Notes: generated from the sequence alone by a model not told the origin. A stretch of DNA of 64,000 nt from Eremochloa ophiuroides (GCA_038502445.1 JAHLJS010000005.1:36411731-36475730); one strand, 5' to 3'; numbered from the stretch's first letter, positions 43,326 through 57,585 are shown. A program made the numbers and translations.

Positions 43326-46300
43326 TGTAACACCCCAGGTGTTAGTCACGAGCTAACCAGCGAGTATGGACCTAACCAAGTTATGTCAATCAATGATCTT
43401 GATCACTATCTCACATTCATTTCCATCCACTTGGACCATTGGAAAAGTTTCATGAACAATGGAATTCAATAACCACATGAAACACCAGTTCTCCACTTGT
43501 TTTGATGTATTGATTTAGTGTAGATGAGCATACAAAGTCAATCAACCCTTGCAACCTTGCCCAAAAGACTCTATATGAACTTTACAACAAAGGTCATGAA
43601 GAGTCCGTGTTAAGCAAATGCCCCAAAAATATCTCAATTGGCCTAAGTCCCCAATTTGAGCTCTCTAATAATGTTACTTTGACTAAAGTGGAAATATTAT
43701 CTCTGAGCATGATATGAGGTTTGACCAAAAATGGGAGTTGTAGATCTTTTGGAGTACAACAAATGTTATTTTTGGACTAAGTCATGATTCAACCTCTAAG
43801 TGCCTCAAAAAGTGGACACAAGACAGAAGAAAAATCTGATTTTAGGACTTGATTAAATTCTAAGTCTGAATTCCATGCCGATTTCAATAATGTGCTGCGT
43901 TCTCCAAATTTAGTTAAGTAACTTGAGTTGGACCAAAAATAGAAGTTGAAGGTAATTGGTTGAGGCACAACATATCCAAAGTTGAGAGCAAACCGACTTT
44001 GTTTGACAAGGTGTTGACATCCATTTGTGATCTATTTTATCACGTTGACAACATCAAGTTCGAAGATGAATATCTCCCAATCTAATCATCTAATGAACAA
44101 GTAACCTTAATCCATGTCGTAGAGTGTTCAGGGTTGAGCAAACTTCATAACTGGCCCTTCACCTAATTCGGCCCAGAAGCAGCCCAAAATAGCGCCCCAA
44201 CATCGTCCCAACAGCACCCTCCACGTGCTCGTCAAAATGCTGCAAAGGTGGACGCGTGGCTGCAGGCACCAGAGCGCGCCCAACCATTGCTGCCACCTCG
44301 CCCTCTCTCTCTGCCGCGTCTCTACCCGAGAAAGGCGACGCCAGAACGCTCCCTCCCGTCCTCTGCTCACTCTCCACTCCATTCCCCTCGCCTTTCTCTC
44401 GCCTGCTCCAGCTCCCTTTCTCCCTCACTGCCGGAGGCGTCGGCCATGGCAGCCATGTACGCGAGCTTGCAGCTGCTACGTACTGCTGCGCTGTTTGCTG
44501 CTGTTGCTGTGTACCGCGGCTGCGCAGCGCCGCCCTTCTGCGCTCCTCCTCGGCCGCCGGCGCTGCTGCTAGCTGCTGTCAGATGCCGCTGCCGCTGCTC
44601 CTGCTGACTGCCGTTGGCTGTCCCAGGCTGGGTTGAGGTCAGCCGGCCGCGCTTTCGCCTGCGACAGGCCGACAATGGCCGCAGCCGGCCTGCTGCCCCA
44701 CTCCCCCTTCCTGCAGTTGCCTTCCCTTCGGTGCTCTCTCTCCCTCTTTGTTTTTGTAGTGAGGAAGAAGAAAGCAAATCTTGGTGTTCATTCTCTCTTT
44801 CTATGGCAAGTGGGGTCAAGGGAACAGCAGGTCCCATGCATCAATCTCACGAGAACTCGCTGGGTACTCAGGTCCGGGTGGATCTAGCAAATCGCCTAGG
44901 GTTGGATGGATTTCTGTTTTTATTCACAGTTTTGTGTGTAGGTCTTGTAAAATCCGTATCTCTTGATAGAGAGCTCCAAAAATGATGAGGCTTGGCTTGT
45001 TAGGTTCCTAATGAAGTGTTCTGCTTGTTAGTATAATTAGTTGTGCCATACATGCATGTTTGATTGCTGTGAAAATTCATTAGTGAAGGGTGGGTTATAC
45101 ATAGGTTTAATGTTACCCGATCCATAACTTGAGTATTAAGAGCCCAAAAATTGTGATTCCAGTCTTGCTAGCTTCCTAGTGATCTGTAATGTCTATGAAA
45201 AATATAAAACATATATGTTATTTACTGTTTTAATGATGTTTTGGTTTAATCTTGTTAAATAGTGATTAAATGTTGGTTTTGCTTGTTATTTTTGTATCTG
45301 GAGTTGTAGTGCTCTAAATTACATGCAAATTTAAATGTTGGTCCTCTAAGTGATGATTGATGTATGGTTAAAATTTCATGATTTATGGTGCATGTATGGC
45401 TGAGTTATATATTTATCTTGTTTGATGCCTATTTAGTTGTTTTAAATACATTATAAATAATATATAGGTGTAAAAATAAAAAATGGTATTCCACTACCCT
45501 TGTATGATATTTTAGTAACCTAAGAAACAATAATATGGCCATGTGTCCACTGAAAGTGTGATGTTTTAGATTTAACTTGCTCTCCAATGTATTGTTGAAT
45601 TATAGATTTGTTTATTTTGTAATAATTAAATTATGGAACCTGAGCATGTAAGATTTAAACCTTGGTCATGATTCGTAATTAACTGTCTCTCATAAAAATA
45701 TCAGCTCCATTTGAGGTGTTTACCATATAACTTAAATAATTAAATAATAGGCCTGTATGTACTAATTGGTGAAAGATTAGAGATAAATGAGTTTATGCAT
45801 GTCTCTTGTGATGCTTACCATATCTTGGCCAGAGCTAGATGTGTTGTATGATCATGTAGTGATGTTTGGAGCTATCTAAATAGCCCATTTGTATGTGTAT
45901 GTTTGTGTAGTCACCAAGTGGAAAACATGTTTTGCTTATATGCTGGAAATGGCTGCAGGAGCAGTTCTTGTTGTTGTGGTGTTTTCTGGAATATAATGAT
46001 GTTGTATGTAAATATGTTCTACACAAAAGTTGTAGCTAATTTCATCTACTTGTTTGTCCTAGAATTTCAGGATTGTAGGCTTGATAGTTTTAGAGTTATA
46101 GAATTTAGAATTCTGCTGTCAGGTTTTGCCTGTTTTCTGTGCAGACCTGAATGTTTGCTTTGTTTGACAAATTTGTGCTTTGAATCACCTCTTGGTGATA
46201 ATATAGAAGTTGTAGTATATTTATTTGTGTTTCCAAATTATCTAGGATCATCCCTTTTGGTGGTCCAGATCTCTAGTTTTGATTGTTTGAAGTGTGAGGA

Positions 46301-48270
46301 CAGAATCTGTCCAAATCTGGACGGAGCTGCCTTCTTTGTGTTGTTTGACCTTTATATGTGTTGAATAATCTTAAGATGATAATAACAAAGTTATAGACAA
46401 TTTCAATAGATTTCTAGAAAGGCTTAGATCACCCTGGTTGGATGTGTATAGCTTGAGTTATGGTTAAATCTTATGCTTGCTGCCCTGCTGCCCATAAACT
46501 GCATGTGTGGGATTATGATTGCTTTGACTTTGCTTTGCTTGGTGTGATTGTTAGCTTATGGTTCAGTGATGGTAGATTAACATGCTTTGTATTACTTCCT
46601 TTTATTCATACATGTGCATTGTGCATCTCATTAGGTATGATAGATGAACATGTTGAGCGAAGGACATGATGATGGAACCAACCACAAGACGGTGTGGTGG
46701 ACTAATCACGAAGATGGAAGGACTAATCGAGTGCTTGGATGGGAGATGCTCATCGAGCGAGTGTCATCTAACAAACGCTGACTTAGTGTTGAATCTCAGG
46801 CAAGCCCCGGAGCATCTCTAAGTCTCCACCTATCTCTTTTTATAAATGCACCGGTCTTTATTAAATCGTATGATTGTGCACTTAAGTGTAGGAATTGATT
46901 GATACCATTGCTGCATATTCACCTTGACCACTTTATATATGATCCTGCTACTACTAGATAGGTGATTGATCTCATTCTTAGCCCTGCTTAGACCGGTAGA
47001 AGTCGGGTGATTTCCTGTCATCCGCAAGCATATGTGGTGACTAATGATGATGAGATCCACATGGATGGCTACATGCGTCACCATGCCACACTGATTTAAT
47101 GAGAGAATCAAGGCTGGGTAGTGGGGAGCTGCATGACATGGGTCATGTTGACTTCGGTGATACTCGCGGCCGATTAGGACTGAGGCCACCAGACATCAGT
47201 TGAGATTGAAACACGTCGTCATATAGCTGGCCAGATAAGTCGTTCTGACCGCGAAGCCGAGTAGTCTCATTTGAGCCGAGTGTTGGTGTGCTTGGCAGAC
47301 ACTTTCCAGTCGGGGACACCATACCGATGGCAGGTGCGTCCTGAGAGACCGGATGGATCGGATCCCTGAGATTGTGGACCCCGCCAACTTCGCGACGGTG
47401 GCCTAACGCTTCTAGACGGAGAATGTCGTGGGTTTGTGATTGACATATTTGCCAGCTGGTACAATCGATTCGAATCGCCATCTCTCCTGGTTAGTGAGAA
47501 ACTGAACTGATCTTCTGGTGAGGTAGAAGTTGACAACTTGAATGTGATTATTGGTGAGATGAGGAAGATATCTGTGGATATCCGAAATCGCTATGGTTTA
47601 TTGATTGCTATAATATCAAGTGATTGCTTAGTATAGCTACAAACCTTAGCTATAATAGCTGAACTGAAATCGCAGCTGAACAATATCTAAAATTTATAAG
47701 TTGAGGAATTATTGTAGTAATGCTTTTTATGCAAAATGATGCTATCTCTTGAGCTCCACCAAATAAGCCTTGCATATCCTTGAGAGTCTTTTTATTTACT
47801 TCCTGTTGGGTAAGTCTAGCTAAGTACAATTGAGTACTTAGAGTTTTATTCCCATTGTTGCAGGAGGAACACTTCGTTGTCTAAAAGAGCTACTTCCATC
47901 CTCTGAGAGAGGAAGACTAGACCTTGGGCAAGGTCATGTTATCTATCTCATCTATCTTGCTGTGACTGGTAGGTACTTGGCACTGTATTATGAACTTATG
48001 TGTGTGTAAATCTTTTTCGTTTCCGCAACTGAACTTTTATGTAAAAGTCTATCTTGTACTCTGATGTAATTGAACTATGTGCGAATCTATGTATCATGTG
48101 TATGTGTGCTGCTGAGTTTCTACGATCCCTGGGTAACTACTGTGTAAAAGTTTGAAATCCTTCGAGATTTCACGGACTACCGGGTTTATATTGGCTCAAG
48201 TGTGGGTTGATAGCTAGGAAAATAGCTGTCGCTGTACTTGTGCTCGTATAAATTGGTCGGTTCTGTTACA
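43326..48270 (+). repeat. LTR1 of element E (4.95 kb)
   Basis: TGTAACACCCCAGG to GGTTCTGTTACA. GC-rich block 44160-44770; late TATA-like box TATAAATGC at 46841. It lacks a 24-bp segment present in LTR2 at about 56685-56708. Confidence 0.93.
46836..46850 (+). promoter_or_regulatory. Possible core promoter (TATA-like) in the A/E family LTR
   Basis: CTTTTTATAAATGCACC lies about 3.5 kb into LTR1. The same box is at 21570 in S and 56136 in LTR2. In A it is changed to TTTTTACAAATGC (minus strand near 6695). The position would leave about 1.4 kb of R-U5. An alternative start site is the GC-rich block about 1 kb into the LTR. No experimental support. Confidence 0.4.
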
Positions 48271-48284
48271 GTTGGTACCAGAAC
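48271..48284 (+). other. Primer binding site of E, first internal region
   Basis: GTTGGTACCAGAAC, one base different from the second copy (GTTGGTACCAGAGC). Similar to the initiator tRNA-Met site TGGTATCAGAGC. Confidence 0.75.
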
Positions 48285-51200
48285 AAAAATTTAGCACGTA
48301 CCGTCACATGAGTATTTGAAAATAAAAAGTTTTAAGTTTGCAAAACTAATTGCCAACTTATAGCTATATGTAGGTGTTTTAAACTAATGGTTTATACAAA
48401 CTAAGTGTGCCAAGGACCAAGTCTTACATATAAGGATTATTAGGTGGCTTATGTAAGTACTAACTTGTGGAAAATTGCATCATGTTTTTGAGTGCTTCTT
48501 ATTGCCTTTGTTTTATTTCTTTATCGACGCCTAGGTAAGGTGAAGATGGGCGAAATGTGCCACTTCGGATGAGGTAAGGTGAGATGTGAGAGTAAGATCG
48601 AACAACCATCAATCTAAGGGGAGTGCTTATTAACTACTGAAGTAAGTACATGTTGTCCATATGTACTTATGGAGGTATCTCTGTGTGGTGTAATTAATTT
48701 CTAGGGTCACAAGTGCTCATGGGAGCATTTTCGGCAAAAAGTGCTTCTTATTGCCATCCATACATGTGGGGTTTGGGCTGAAATGACTCTTCTGCAGGTA
48801 CGCTAACCTCGAATGCGTATATGGTAGTTAACGACTAGCTATATACTGAGAGAGTACGTATGTTATGCCACCGACATAGAACGTATTTGCCATATTAGAT
48901 TGGCAACTGAGTGAGAACGAATAGGACGAGCATGCATCATGATTGTTGCATCATGTGATTGTTGCTTGTTGCATAAATATGCTTCTCTCATCCTTGTTCT
49001 ATTTTGTCTGAATAGCCTTATTAGGTTTCCAACTTGTGATTGCCTCTCTTCTTTGCTTGTTTTGAAATCCAAATAGTTGCTAAACCTTTAAGAAGCCTCT
49101 ATAAATGTTTCTCAACCATAAATATTGTCAGAAGGTAAACCAATCCAGCATGTAAGTCTTTCCTTTGACCGCTAGACCCATCTAAAAAATTATCAAATCC
49201 TAGCCTATGGTTGTCTTATGTCCCCGTTCAAGATCTGTGAAACCATGCCTGCATCTTCTTTCAACTAAAGCGTTATCAAAATCTTATATGGTGTGTCTCC
49301 TCTACTCCTTCTAGATGCCATGATAATTGCTTGATCTTTCTTAAATTAGATCTTGTAATCTTTTCCATGGAAATCAGGGTATGCTCAATCGATCACATCT
49401 ATAAATGATTTTTATCCAATATGTTCTTTGTTCCCTGCAATTATCTCCATCTTTGTAGAATGCTCTGGTTCTACTATGTAAAGCTTGCCCATATCATGTT
49501 TTCATAGGTAAATCCTTGCCAAAAACCTCACTGGGTATCTTTTCTACTCATCCGCGAGGCCATCTTTCTAACTCTCTCCATGGATCACATATGGGTTTTT
49601 ATCGATTCAATCTCATAGATCATGCATTGAATCTATTCCGTGATCTTGATATTTTCTCCGACTCTCTCTTCTCAAGTGTTGAAATGTTGATCAGTCTGAA
49701 CTTTCTCTTATTGCTTAATGGTACAGAAGCTCCTACAAATGGATGGTCGGAAGATCCCCTTTGATGAAAACAAGATGATGTGGAACTAAAGAGTCTCATG
49801 TTGGTTATTCTTGGTAGCTAGCCTATAATTCTCTTATGCCATGTCTCTATGTGGACTCATTCGCTCGTTGTTTACTTGAAAGAAAGACTCTGGTACAAGT
49901 ACACCTCTCCTCCCCATCATCCTTGTATTCTTCCTGTATGAATCTTGATGTTGTTTTATCAACTCAATTTATGACTATTGTATCTAGATGGTTCATGAGT
50001 CATCTGGTTGTCTTTGGTTCTCTTCATCTCAAGTGCATCAATCTTTGTCTCATGATTGTTTCCTCCCTGTATCTATCGCTTTCAAATCATTGATCCGGTA
50101 ATCTTCCGTACTTTAGACATGGGAACCACGTGGGACTAAAGCAAAGTCTCATGTCCTGCTATTTTTGGTAATCAATCTGCGTTCTAACTCATGTCTTCAT
50201 CATAAAATCGTACTCTTGTTGGCTCTTAACCTTGAAGGTCATCCTTGCTTGTTGACCTCTCTTTGTGTACTGTTATCCTTGCACAAATCTATCTTGGCCA
50301 CGTGGGATTTTCTCATTGGTTGTATGGTCAATAATGATGTTATGATCTATGATCAATGATACCACGACAAAACTGAGGGCATCCTGTGGATACGCGGCCA
50401 CACGGTAGTGTCGCTCGGTACGCACTGGTATCAAGGTCTCTGGTCAAGACACATTGCAGAAAACTACACCGATGTGTTATCTCTCATATAATTTTTTCTT
50501 GATTGGTTATGTTTGGTAGTGGTGTTGTGATTATTGACTGATGGTGCCCCGATGAAACCATGAACCTCTTTGTGGGGGCGCCCAACAAGGTAGTGCTTCT
50601 CGGCACGCGTTGGTACCACGATTGGTAATCATAATCCGTTATGAAGGTATTCCAATGTGTCATTTTTCATGGACCTCTCAAAAATCTATCTTTCAATGTC
50701 TCTACCATGTCTATCTTCTGATGTTTCTCCCAAATCTATCCCTCAATGTTCTATCAGAAGGTACACATTTTGGATCAAGTATAGTAGGGCTTCCTTCAGA
50801 AGTTACAAAGAAAATGACCTTTGAAGAGCAAGTCACTGACATCAACATCAACAGACTACAATATGTGGTAAAATGAAGAATCTGACCTAATCTATTAGGG
50901 AATATCAACCAACATATGCCGTTGCAGTTGGATCAAAAGAGCACGTGGACATTAACATTGGACAAGTATCAGTCAGGTAATAGTCAACAAGATATGATAT
51001 GTTTCCTGATAGGTTATTTACAAGTCCATGAGCTTCTATCCAAGATCAATACCTATCTATATGATGATCATACAATCACGATCAATCTTCTCATGTGCTG
51101 CTTCATGTCTGCTGACTGTGGGGACCATGTGCATGTATATCATCTGCAACTATTTGCTACAGAAGCTGAAGACTTAGAGCCTTTTTGCGTAAGAGGCAAC

Positions 51201-52631
51201 TGATTTGTTATCAGTGGGAAGAATAGTCTGCAGCTAAGTAATGAAGTGTATTTGGTTCTTGTATCAAGAAGGAACAAGACCCGCCCATTATCACTTTCTT
51301 CTCGATGAGATGATTTCCTCTGCTGATGAAATGCAAGAAATTGTGATCTGTCTCATCAATCTGCACAATTCATGTTTGTCTGGACCGACTATCATGCAAC
51401 TGAGTATGCAGAGTTGCATATTGCACAAATTTTTGCCACTCCATAGTTGACCCCAACCCATTGCCTTGGATCATGAAGAACAATTTTTAGCTCATTTTGG
51501 AAGCATTTACAAGAATCACCCTTCCTCGAGTGAATGCCTGCCAAAATCTCGTGTTTTGGAAGAGACAGAGTTGTATCCATACATACCTGTACGCCTACAC
51601 TTGTCGCTTAATGTCCTCGTGCCTCTATCACTGAGTGACAGAAAACTCCATGTACATCATGAAATCAATCAAAAGTTCATCCTATCTTCAGCATAGCATA
51701 CCTCAGGCCAATCAGAAAGAATTAATCAAATCTTGGAATACTTATTGAGAGCATACATGTTTTGTTTTCAAGGATCTTGTCAGAAATGGCTATTGCTATT
51801 AGTGTTTCTCTTACAACAATAGTTAGAAAGAGGTTACCTCAGACTCAACCCAAATGACTGTTGCTACTTGGATACAAGGATTCCCTTATTTAATGGTCAT
51901 CAAAGCACAGAACCAACATAATCAGCTATCACATTCACTGTTCATTCAACAGCCTTAGATAATTCCGTGTTGCCATAGGGAAAAGAAAACTGCACACATG
52001 GAACATTATGTAGCTTTCTATCAGTCTGCATTTCAGTAATTTGGCATCGACGATCGACATGAACCATGTATGTTGATTAACAATTTCCTCTGCTCAGCAA
52101 ATATCTACCTCGTCTATGATCTCATCCCATATGAAAATGGTGGCATATGCTATATCCACTAGAGAAACAGATGTTTTGAAACTACTCTCTGATACTCCAA
52201 TGCACATCCTGTATGTTGAAAGTGCTAACTAGGGCGATTTGTCTTGGATTCCTTCCAAATTAGCAGTGTTATCTGGGTTCATCCCAAAGTAACAATACTT
52301 CATAGAAGTCAATGAAGAAAATTCTTCAAACAAGAGTCAACTACTAAGAATTCTTGAATGATCAAAAAGTTGTCCTATCCTTAATGATCTCTCTTGCATT
52401 TGCATCAAGGTAAATGGAAGTACATGATCTATCAAGAATGACAGCTGAACCAACCTTTATCGTCCGCACTTTATCGTGAGCCATGAGGTGATCACCCCTG
52501 CCTATCAGTGCTATGGAATTTTTAAGTAGTTTCGTACAAGCACCGCCTTGGAAAAGGGATGACATGTTTCTCTACCCTTGAAAACTCTTATGTTCCCAAT
52601 CTCGGGACGGGATTCCTTTAAGGGTGAAGGC
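48285..52631 (+). other. Internal region 1 of element E, non-coding
   Basis: The first ~600 bp match the leader of A. The remaining ~3.7 kb (48880-52631) have no frame over about 100 codons and no retroelement protein motif. Short frames occur in both copies but without codon-like conservation. There are diverged internal repeats: GGAACTAAAGAGTCTCATGT (49791) against GGGACTAAAGCAAAGTCTCATG (50129), and a block with CACGGTAGTGTCGCTCGGTA-CGC (50401) against AAGGTAGTGCTTCTCGGCACGC (50587). A purine-rich GGGTGAAGGC precedes LTR2. The origin of the 3.7 kb is unknown to me. Confidence 0.82.
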
Positions 52632-55600
52632 TGTAACACCCTAGGTGTTAGTCACGAGCTAACCAGCGAATGTGGACCTAACCAAGTTATGTCAATCAAT
52701 GATCTTTATCACTGTCTCACATTCATTTCCATCCACTTGGACCATTGGAAAAGTTTCATGAACAATGGAATTCAATAACCACATGAAACACCAGTTCTCC
52801 ACTTGCTTTGATGTATTGATTTAGTGTAGATGAGCATACAAAGTCAATCAACCCTTGCAACCTTGCCCAAACGACTCTATATGAACTTTACAACAAAGGT
52901 CATGAAGAATCCGTGTTAAGCAAATGCCCCAAAAATATCTCAATTGGCCTAAGTCCCCAATTTGAGCTCTCTAATAATGTTACTTTGACCAAAGTGGAAA
53001 ATATTATCTCTGAGCATGATATGAGGTTTGACCAAAAATAAGAGTTGCAGATCTTTTGGAGTACAACAAATGTTATTTTTGGACTAAGTCATGATTCAAC
53101 CTCTAAGTGCCTCAAAAAGTGGACACAAGACAGAAGAAAAATCTGATTTCAGGACTTGATTAAATTTTAAGTCTGAATTCCATGCCGATTTCAATAATGT
53201 GCTGCGTTCTCCAAATTTAGTTAAGTAACTTGAGTTGGACCAAAAATAGAAGGTAAAGGTAATTGGTTGAGGCACAACATATACAAATTTGAGAGCAAAC
53301 CGACTTTGTTTGACCAGGTGTTGACATCCATTTGTGATCTATTTTATCACGTTGACAACATCAAGTTCGAAGATGAATATCTCCCAATCTAATCATCTAA
53401 TGACCAAGTAACCTTAATCCATGTCGTAGAGTGTTCAGAGTCGAGCAAACTTCATAACTGGCCCTTCACCTAATTCGGCCTAGAAGCAGCCCAAAATAGC
53501 GCCCCAACATCGTCCCAACAGCACCCTCCACGGGCTCGTCAAAATGCTGCAAAGCTGGACGCGTGGCTGCAGGCACCAGAGCGCGCCCCACCATTGCTGC
53601 CACCTCGCCCTCTCTCTCTGCCGCGTCTCTACCTGAGAAAGGCGATGCCAGAACGCTTCCTCCCGTCCTCTGCTCAGTCTCCACTCCATTCCCCTCGCCT
53701 TTCTCTCGCCCGCTCCAGCTCCCTTTCTCCCTCACTGCCGGAGCCGTCGGCCATGGCAGCCATGTACGCGAGCTCGCAGCTGCTACGTACTGCTGCGCTG
53801 TTTGCTGCTGTTGCTGTGTACCGCGGCTGCGCTGTGCCGCCCTTCTGCGCTCCTCCTCGGCCACTGGCACTGCTGCTAGCTGCTGTCAGATGCCGCTGCC
53901 GCTGCTCCTGCTGACTGCCGTTGGCCGTCCCGGGCTAGGGTTGAGGTCAGCGGGCCACAGCCGGCCATGCTTTCACCTGTGACAGGCCAACAACGGCCAC
54001 AGCCGGCCAGCTGCCCCACGCTCCCTTCCTGCAGTTGCCTTCCCTTCGGTGCTCTCTCTCCCTCTCTGTTTTTGTACTGAGGAAGAAGAAAGCAAATCTT
54101 GGTGTTCATTCTCTCTTTCTATGGCAGGTGGGGTCAAGGGAATAGCAGGTCCCGTGCATCAATCTCACGAGAACTCGCTGGGTACTCAGGTCCGGGTGGA
54201 TCTAGCAAATCGCCTAGGGTTGGATGGATTTCTGTTTTTATTCGCAGTTTTGTGTGTATGTCTTGTAAAATCCGTATCTCTTGATAGAGAGCTCCAAAAA
54301 TGATGAGGCTTGTCTTGTTAGGATCCTAATGAAGTGTTCTGCTTGTTAGTATAATTAGTTGTGCCATACATGCATGTTTGATTGCTGTGAAAATTCATTA
54401 GTGAAGGGTGGGTTATACATGGGTTTAATGTTACCCGATCCAAAACTTGAGTATTAAGAGTCCAAAAATTGTGATTCCAGTCTTGCTAGCTTCCTAGTGA
54501 TCTGTAATGTCTATGAAAAATATAAAACATATATGTTGTTTACTGTTTTAATGATGTTTTGGTTTAATCTTGTTAAATAGAGATTAAATGCTGGTTTTGC
54601 TTGTTATTTTTGTATCTGGAGTTGTATTGCTCCAAATTACATGCAAATTTAAATGTAGGTCCTCTATGTGATGATTGATGTATGGTTAAAATTTTATGAT
54701 TTATGGTGCCTGTATGACTGAGTTATATATTTATCTTGTTTGATGCCTATTTAGCTGTTTTAAATACATTATAAATAGTATATAGGTGTAAAAATGGACA
54801 ATGGTGTTCCACTACCCTTGTATGATATTTTAGTAACCTGAGAAACAATAATATGGCCATGTGTCTACTGAAAGTGTGATGTTTTAGATTTAACTTGCTC
54901 TCCAATGTTTTGTTGCATTATTAAGCTATGGAACTTGAGCATATAAGATTTCAACCTTGGTCGTGATTGGTAATTAACTGTCTCTCATAAAAATATCAGC
55001 TCCATTTGAGGTGTTTACCATATAACTTAAATAATTAAATATTAGGTCTTTATGTACTAATTGGTGAAAGATTAGAGATAAATGAGTTTATGCATGTCTC
55101 TTGTGATGCTTACCATATCTTGGTCAGAGCTAGATGTGTTGTATGATCATGTAGTGATGTTTGGAGCTATCTAAATAGCCCATTTGTATGCGTATGATTG
55201 TGTAGTCACTAATTGGAAAACATGTTTTGCTTATATGCTGGAAATGGCTGCAGGAGCTGTCCCTGTGTTGTGATGTTTTTTCCATTATAATGATGTTGTA
55301 TGTAAATATGTTCTATACAAAAGTTGTAGCTAATTTCATATACTTGCTTGTCCTAGAATTTCATGATTGTAGGCCTGATAGTTTTAGAGTTATTGAATTT
55401 ATAAGTCTGCTGTCAGGTTTTGTCAGTTTTCTGTGCAGACCTGAATGTTTGCTTTGTTTGACAAATTTATGCTTTGATTTACCTCTTGGTGATAATAGAG
55501 AAGTTGTAGTATATTTCTTTGTCTTTGCAAATTGTCTAGGATCATCCCTTTTGGTGGTCTAGATCTCTAGTTTTGATTGTTTGAAGTGTGAGGACAGAAT

Positions 55601-57585
55601 CTGTCCAAATCTGGAGAGAGCTACCTTCTTTGTGTTGTTTGACCTTTATATGTATTGAATCATCTTAAGATGATAATAACAAAGTTATAGAAAATTTCAA
55701 TAGCTTTCGAGAAAGGCTTAGATCACCCTGGTTGGATGTGTATAGCTTGAGTTATGGTTAAATCTTATGCTTGCTGTCCTGCTGCCCATAAACTGCATGT
55801 GTGGGATTATGATTGCTTTGACTTTGCTTTGCTTGGTGTGATTGTTAGCTTATGGTTCAGTGATGGTAGATTAACATGTTTTGTATTACTTCCTTTTATT
55901 CATACATGTGCATTGTGCATCTCATTTAGGTATGATAGATGAACACGTGGAGTGAAGGACATGATGATGGAACTAACCACAAGACGGTGTGGTGGACTAA
56001 TCACGAAGATGGAAGGACTAATCGAGTGCTTGGATGGGAGATGCTCATCGAGCGAGTGTCATCTAACAAACCCTGACTTAGTGTTGAATCCCAGGCAAGC
56101 CCTGGAGCATCCCTAAGTCTGCACCTACCTCTTTTTATAAATGCACCGGTCTTTATTAAATCGTATGATTGTGCACTTAAGTGTAGGAATTGATTGATAC
56201 CGTTGCTGCATATTCACCTTGACCACTTTATATATGATCCTACTACTAGATAGGTGATCGATCTCATGCTTAGCCCTGCTTAGACTGGTAGAAGTTGAGT
56301 GATTTCCTGTCATCCGCGAGCATATGTGGTGACTAATGATGATGAGATCCACATGGATGGCTATATGTGTCACCATGCCACACTGATTTAATGAGAGAAT
56401 CAAGGTTGGGTAGTGGAGAGCTGCATGACATGGGTCATGTTGACTTCGGTGCTACTCGTGGCCGATTAGGACTGAGGCCACCAGACATCAGTTGAGATTG
56501 AAAGACGTCGTCACATAGCTGGCCAGATAAGTCGTTCTGATCGCGAAGCTGAGTAGTCTCATTTGAGCCGAGTGTTGGTGTGCTTGGCAGACACTTTTCA
56601 GTCGGGGACACCATACCGATAGCAGGTGCGTCCTGAGAGACCGGATGGATCGGATCCCTGAGATTGTGGACCCCGCCAACTTCGCGAGGTATTAAGCCTC
56701 AAATGGGCTAATGGTGGCCTAACGCTTCTCGACGGAGATTGTCGTGGGTTTGTGATTGGCATATTTGCCAGCTGGTACAATCGATTCGAATCGCCGTCTC
56801 TCCTGGTTAGTGAGAAACTGAACTGATCTTCTGGTGAGGTAGAAGTTAACAACTTGAACGTGATTATTGGTGAGATGAGGAAGATATCTGTGGATATCAG
56901 AAATCGCTATGGTTTATTGATAGCTATAATATCAAGTGATTGCTTAGTATAGCTACAAACCTTAGCTATAATAGCTGAAGTGAAATCGAAGCTGAACAAT
57001 ATCTAAAATTTGTATGTTGAGGAATTATTGTAGTAATGCTTTTTATGCAAAATGATGCAATCTCCTGAGCTCCACCAATTAAGCCTTGCATATCCTTGAG
57101 AGTCTTTTCATTTACTTCCTGTTGGGTAAGTCTAGCTGAGTACAATTGAGTACTTAGGGTTTTATTTCCATTGTTGCAGGAGGAATACTCGTTGTCTAAA
57201 AGAGCTACTTCCATCCTTCGAGAGAGGAAGACTAGACCTTGGGCAAGGTCATGTTATCTATCTCATCTATCTTGCTGTGAGTGGTCGGTACTTGGCACTG
57301 TATTATGAACTTATGTGTGTGTAAATCTTTTTCGTTTCCGCAACTGAACTTTTATGTAAAAGTCTATCTTGTACTCTGATGTAATTGAACTATGTGCGAA
57401 TCTATGTATCATGTGCATGTGTGCTGCTGAGTTTCTACGATCCCTGGGTAACTACTGTGTAAAAATTTGAAATCCTTCGAGATTTCACGGACTACCGGGT
57501 TTATATTGGCTCAAGTGTGATTTGATAGCTGGGAAAACAGCTGTCGCTGTACTTGTGCTCGTATAAATTGGTCGGTTCTGTTACA
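52632..57585 (+). repeat. LTR2 of element E (4.95 kb)
   Basis: TGTAACACCCTAGG to GGTTCTGTTACA. Nearly identical to LTR3 over the 2.09 kb that can be compared. GC-rich block 53460-54080; late TATA-like box near 56136. It serves as 3' LTR of internal 1 and 5' LTR of internal 2. Confidence 0.93.

Noticed and set aside
44225..44607. Open frames with a hydrophobic, Ala/Cys-rich start (MAAMYAS...) that look like secreted small proteins
   Set aside because: They lie in the GC-rich block of an LTR, recur with shifts in the other LTR copies, and appear in several frames at once because of base composition.
47808..47863. Possible small intron (GTAAGT ... TTGTTGCAG) in the A/E LTR
   Set aside because: Only about 54 bases, below the usual plant minimum, and there is no coding sequence on either side.
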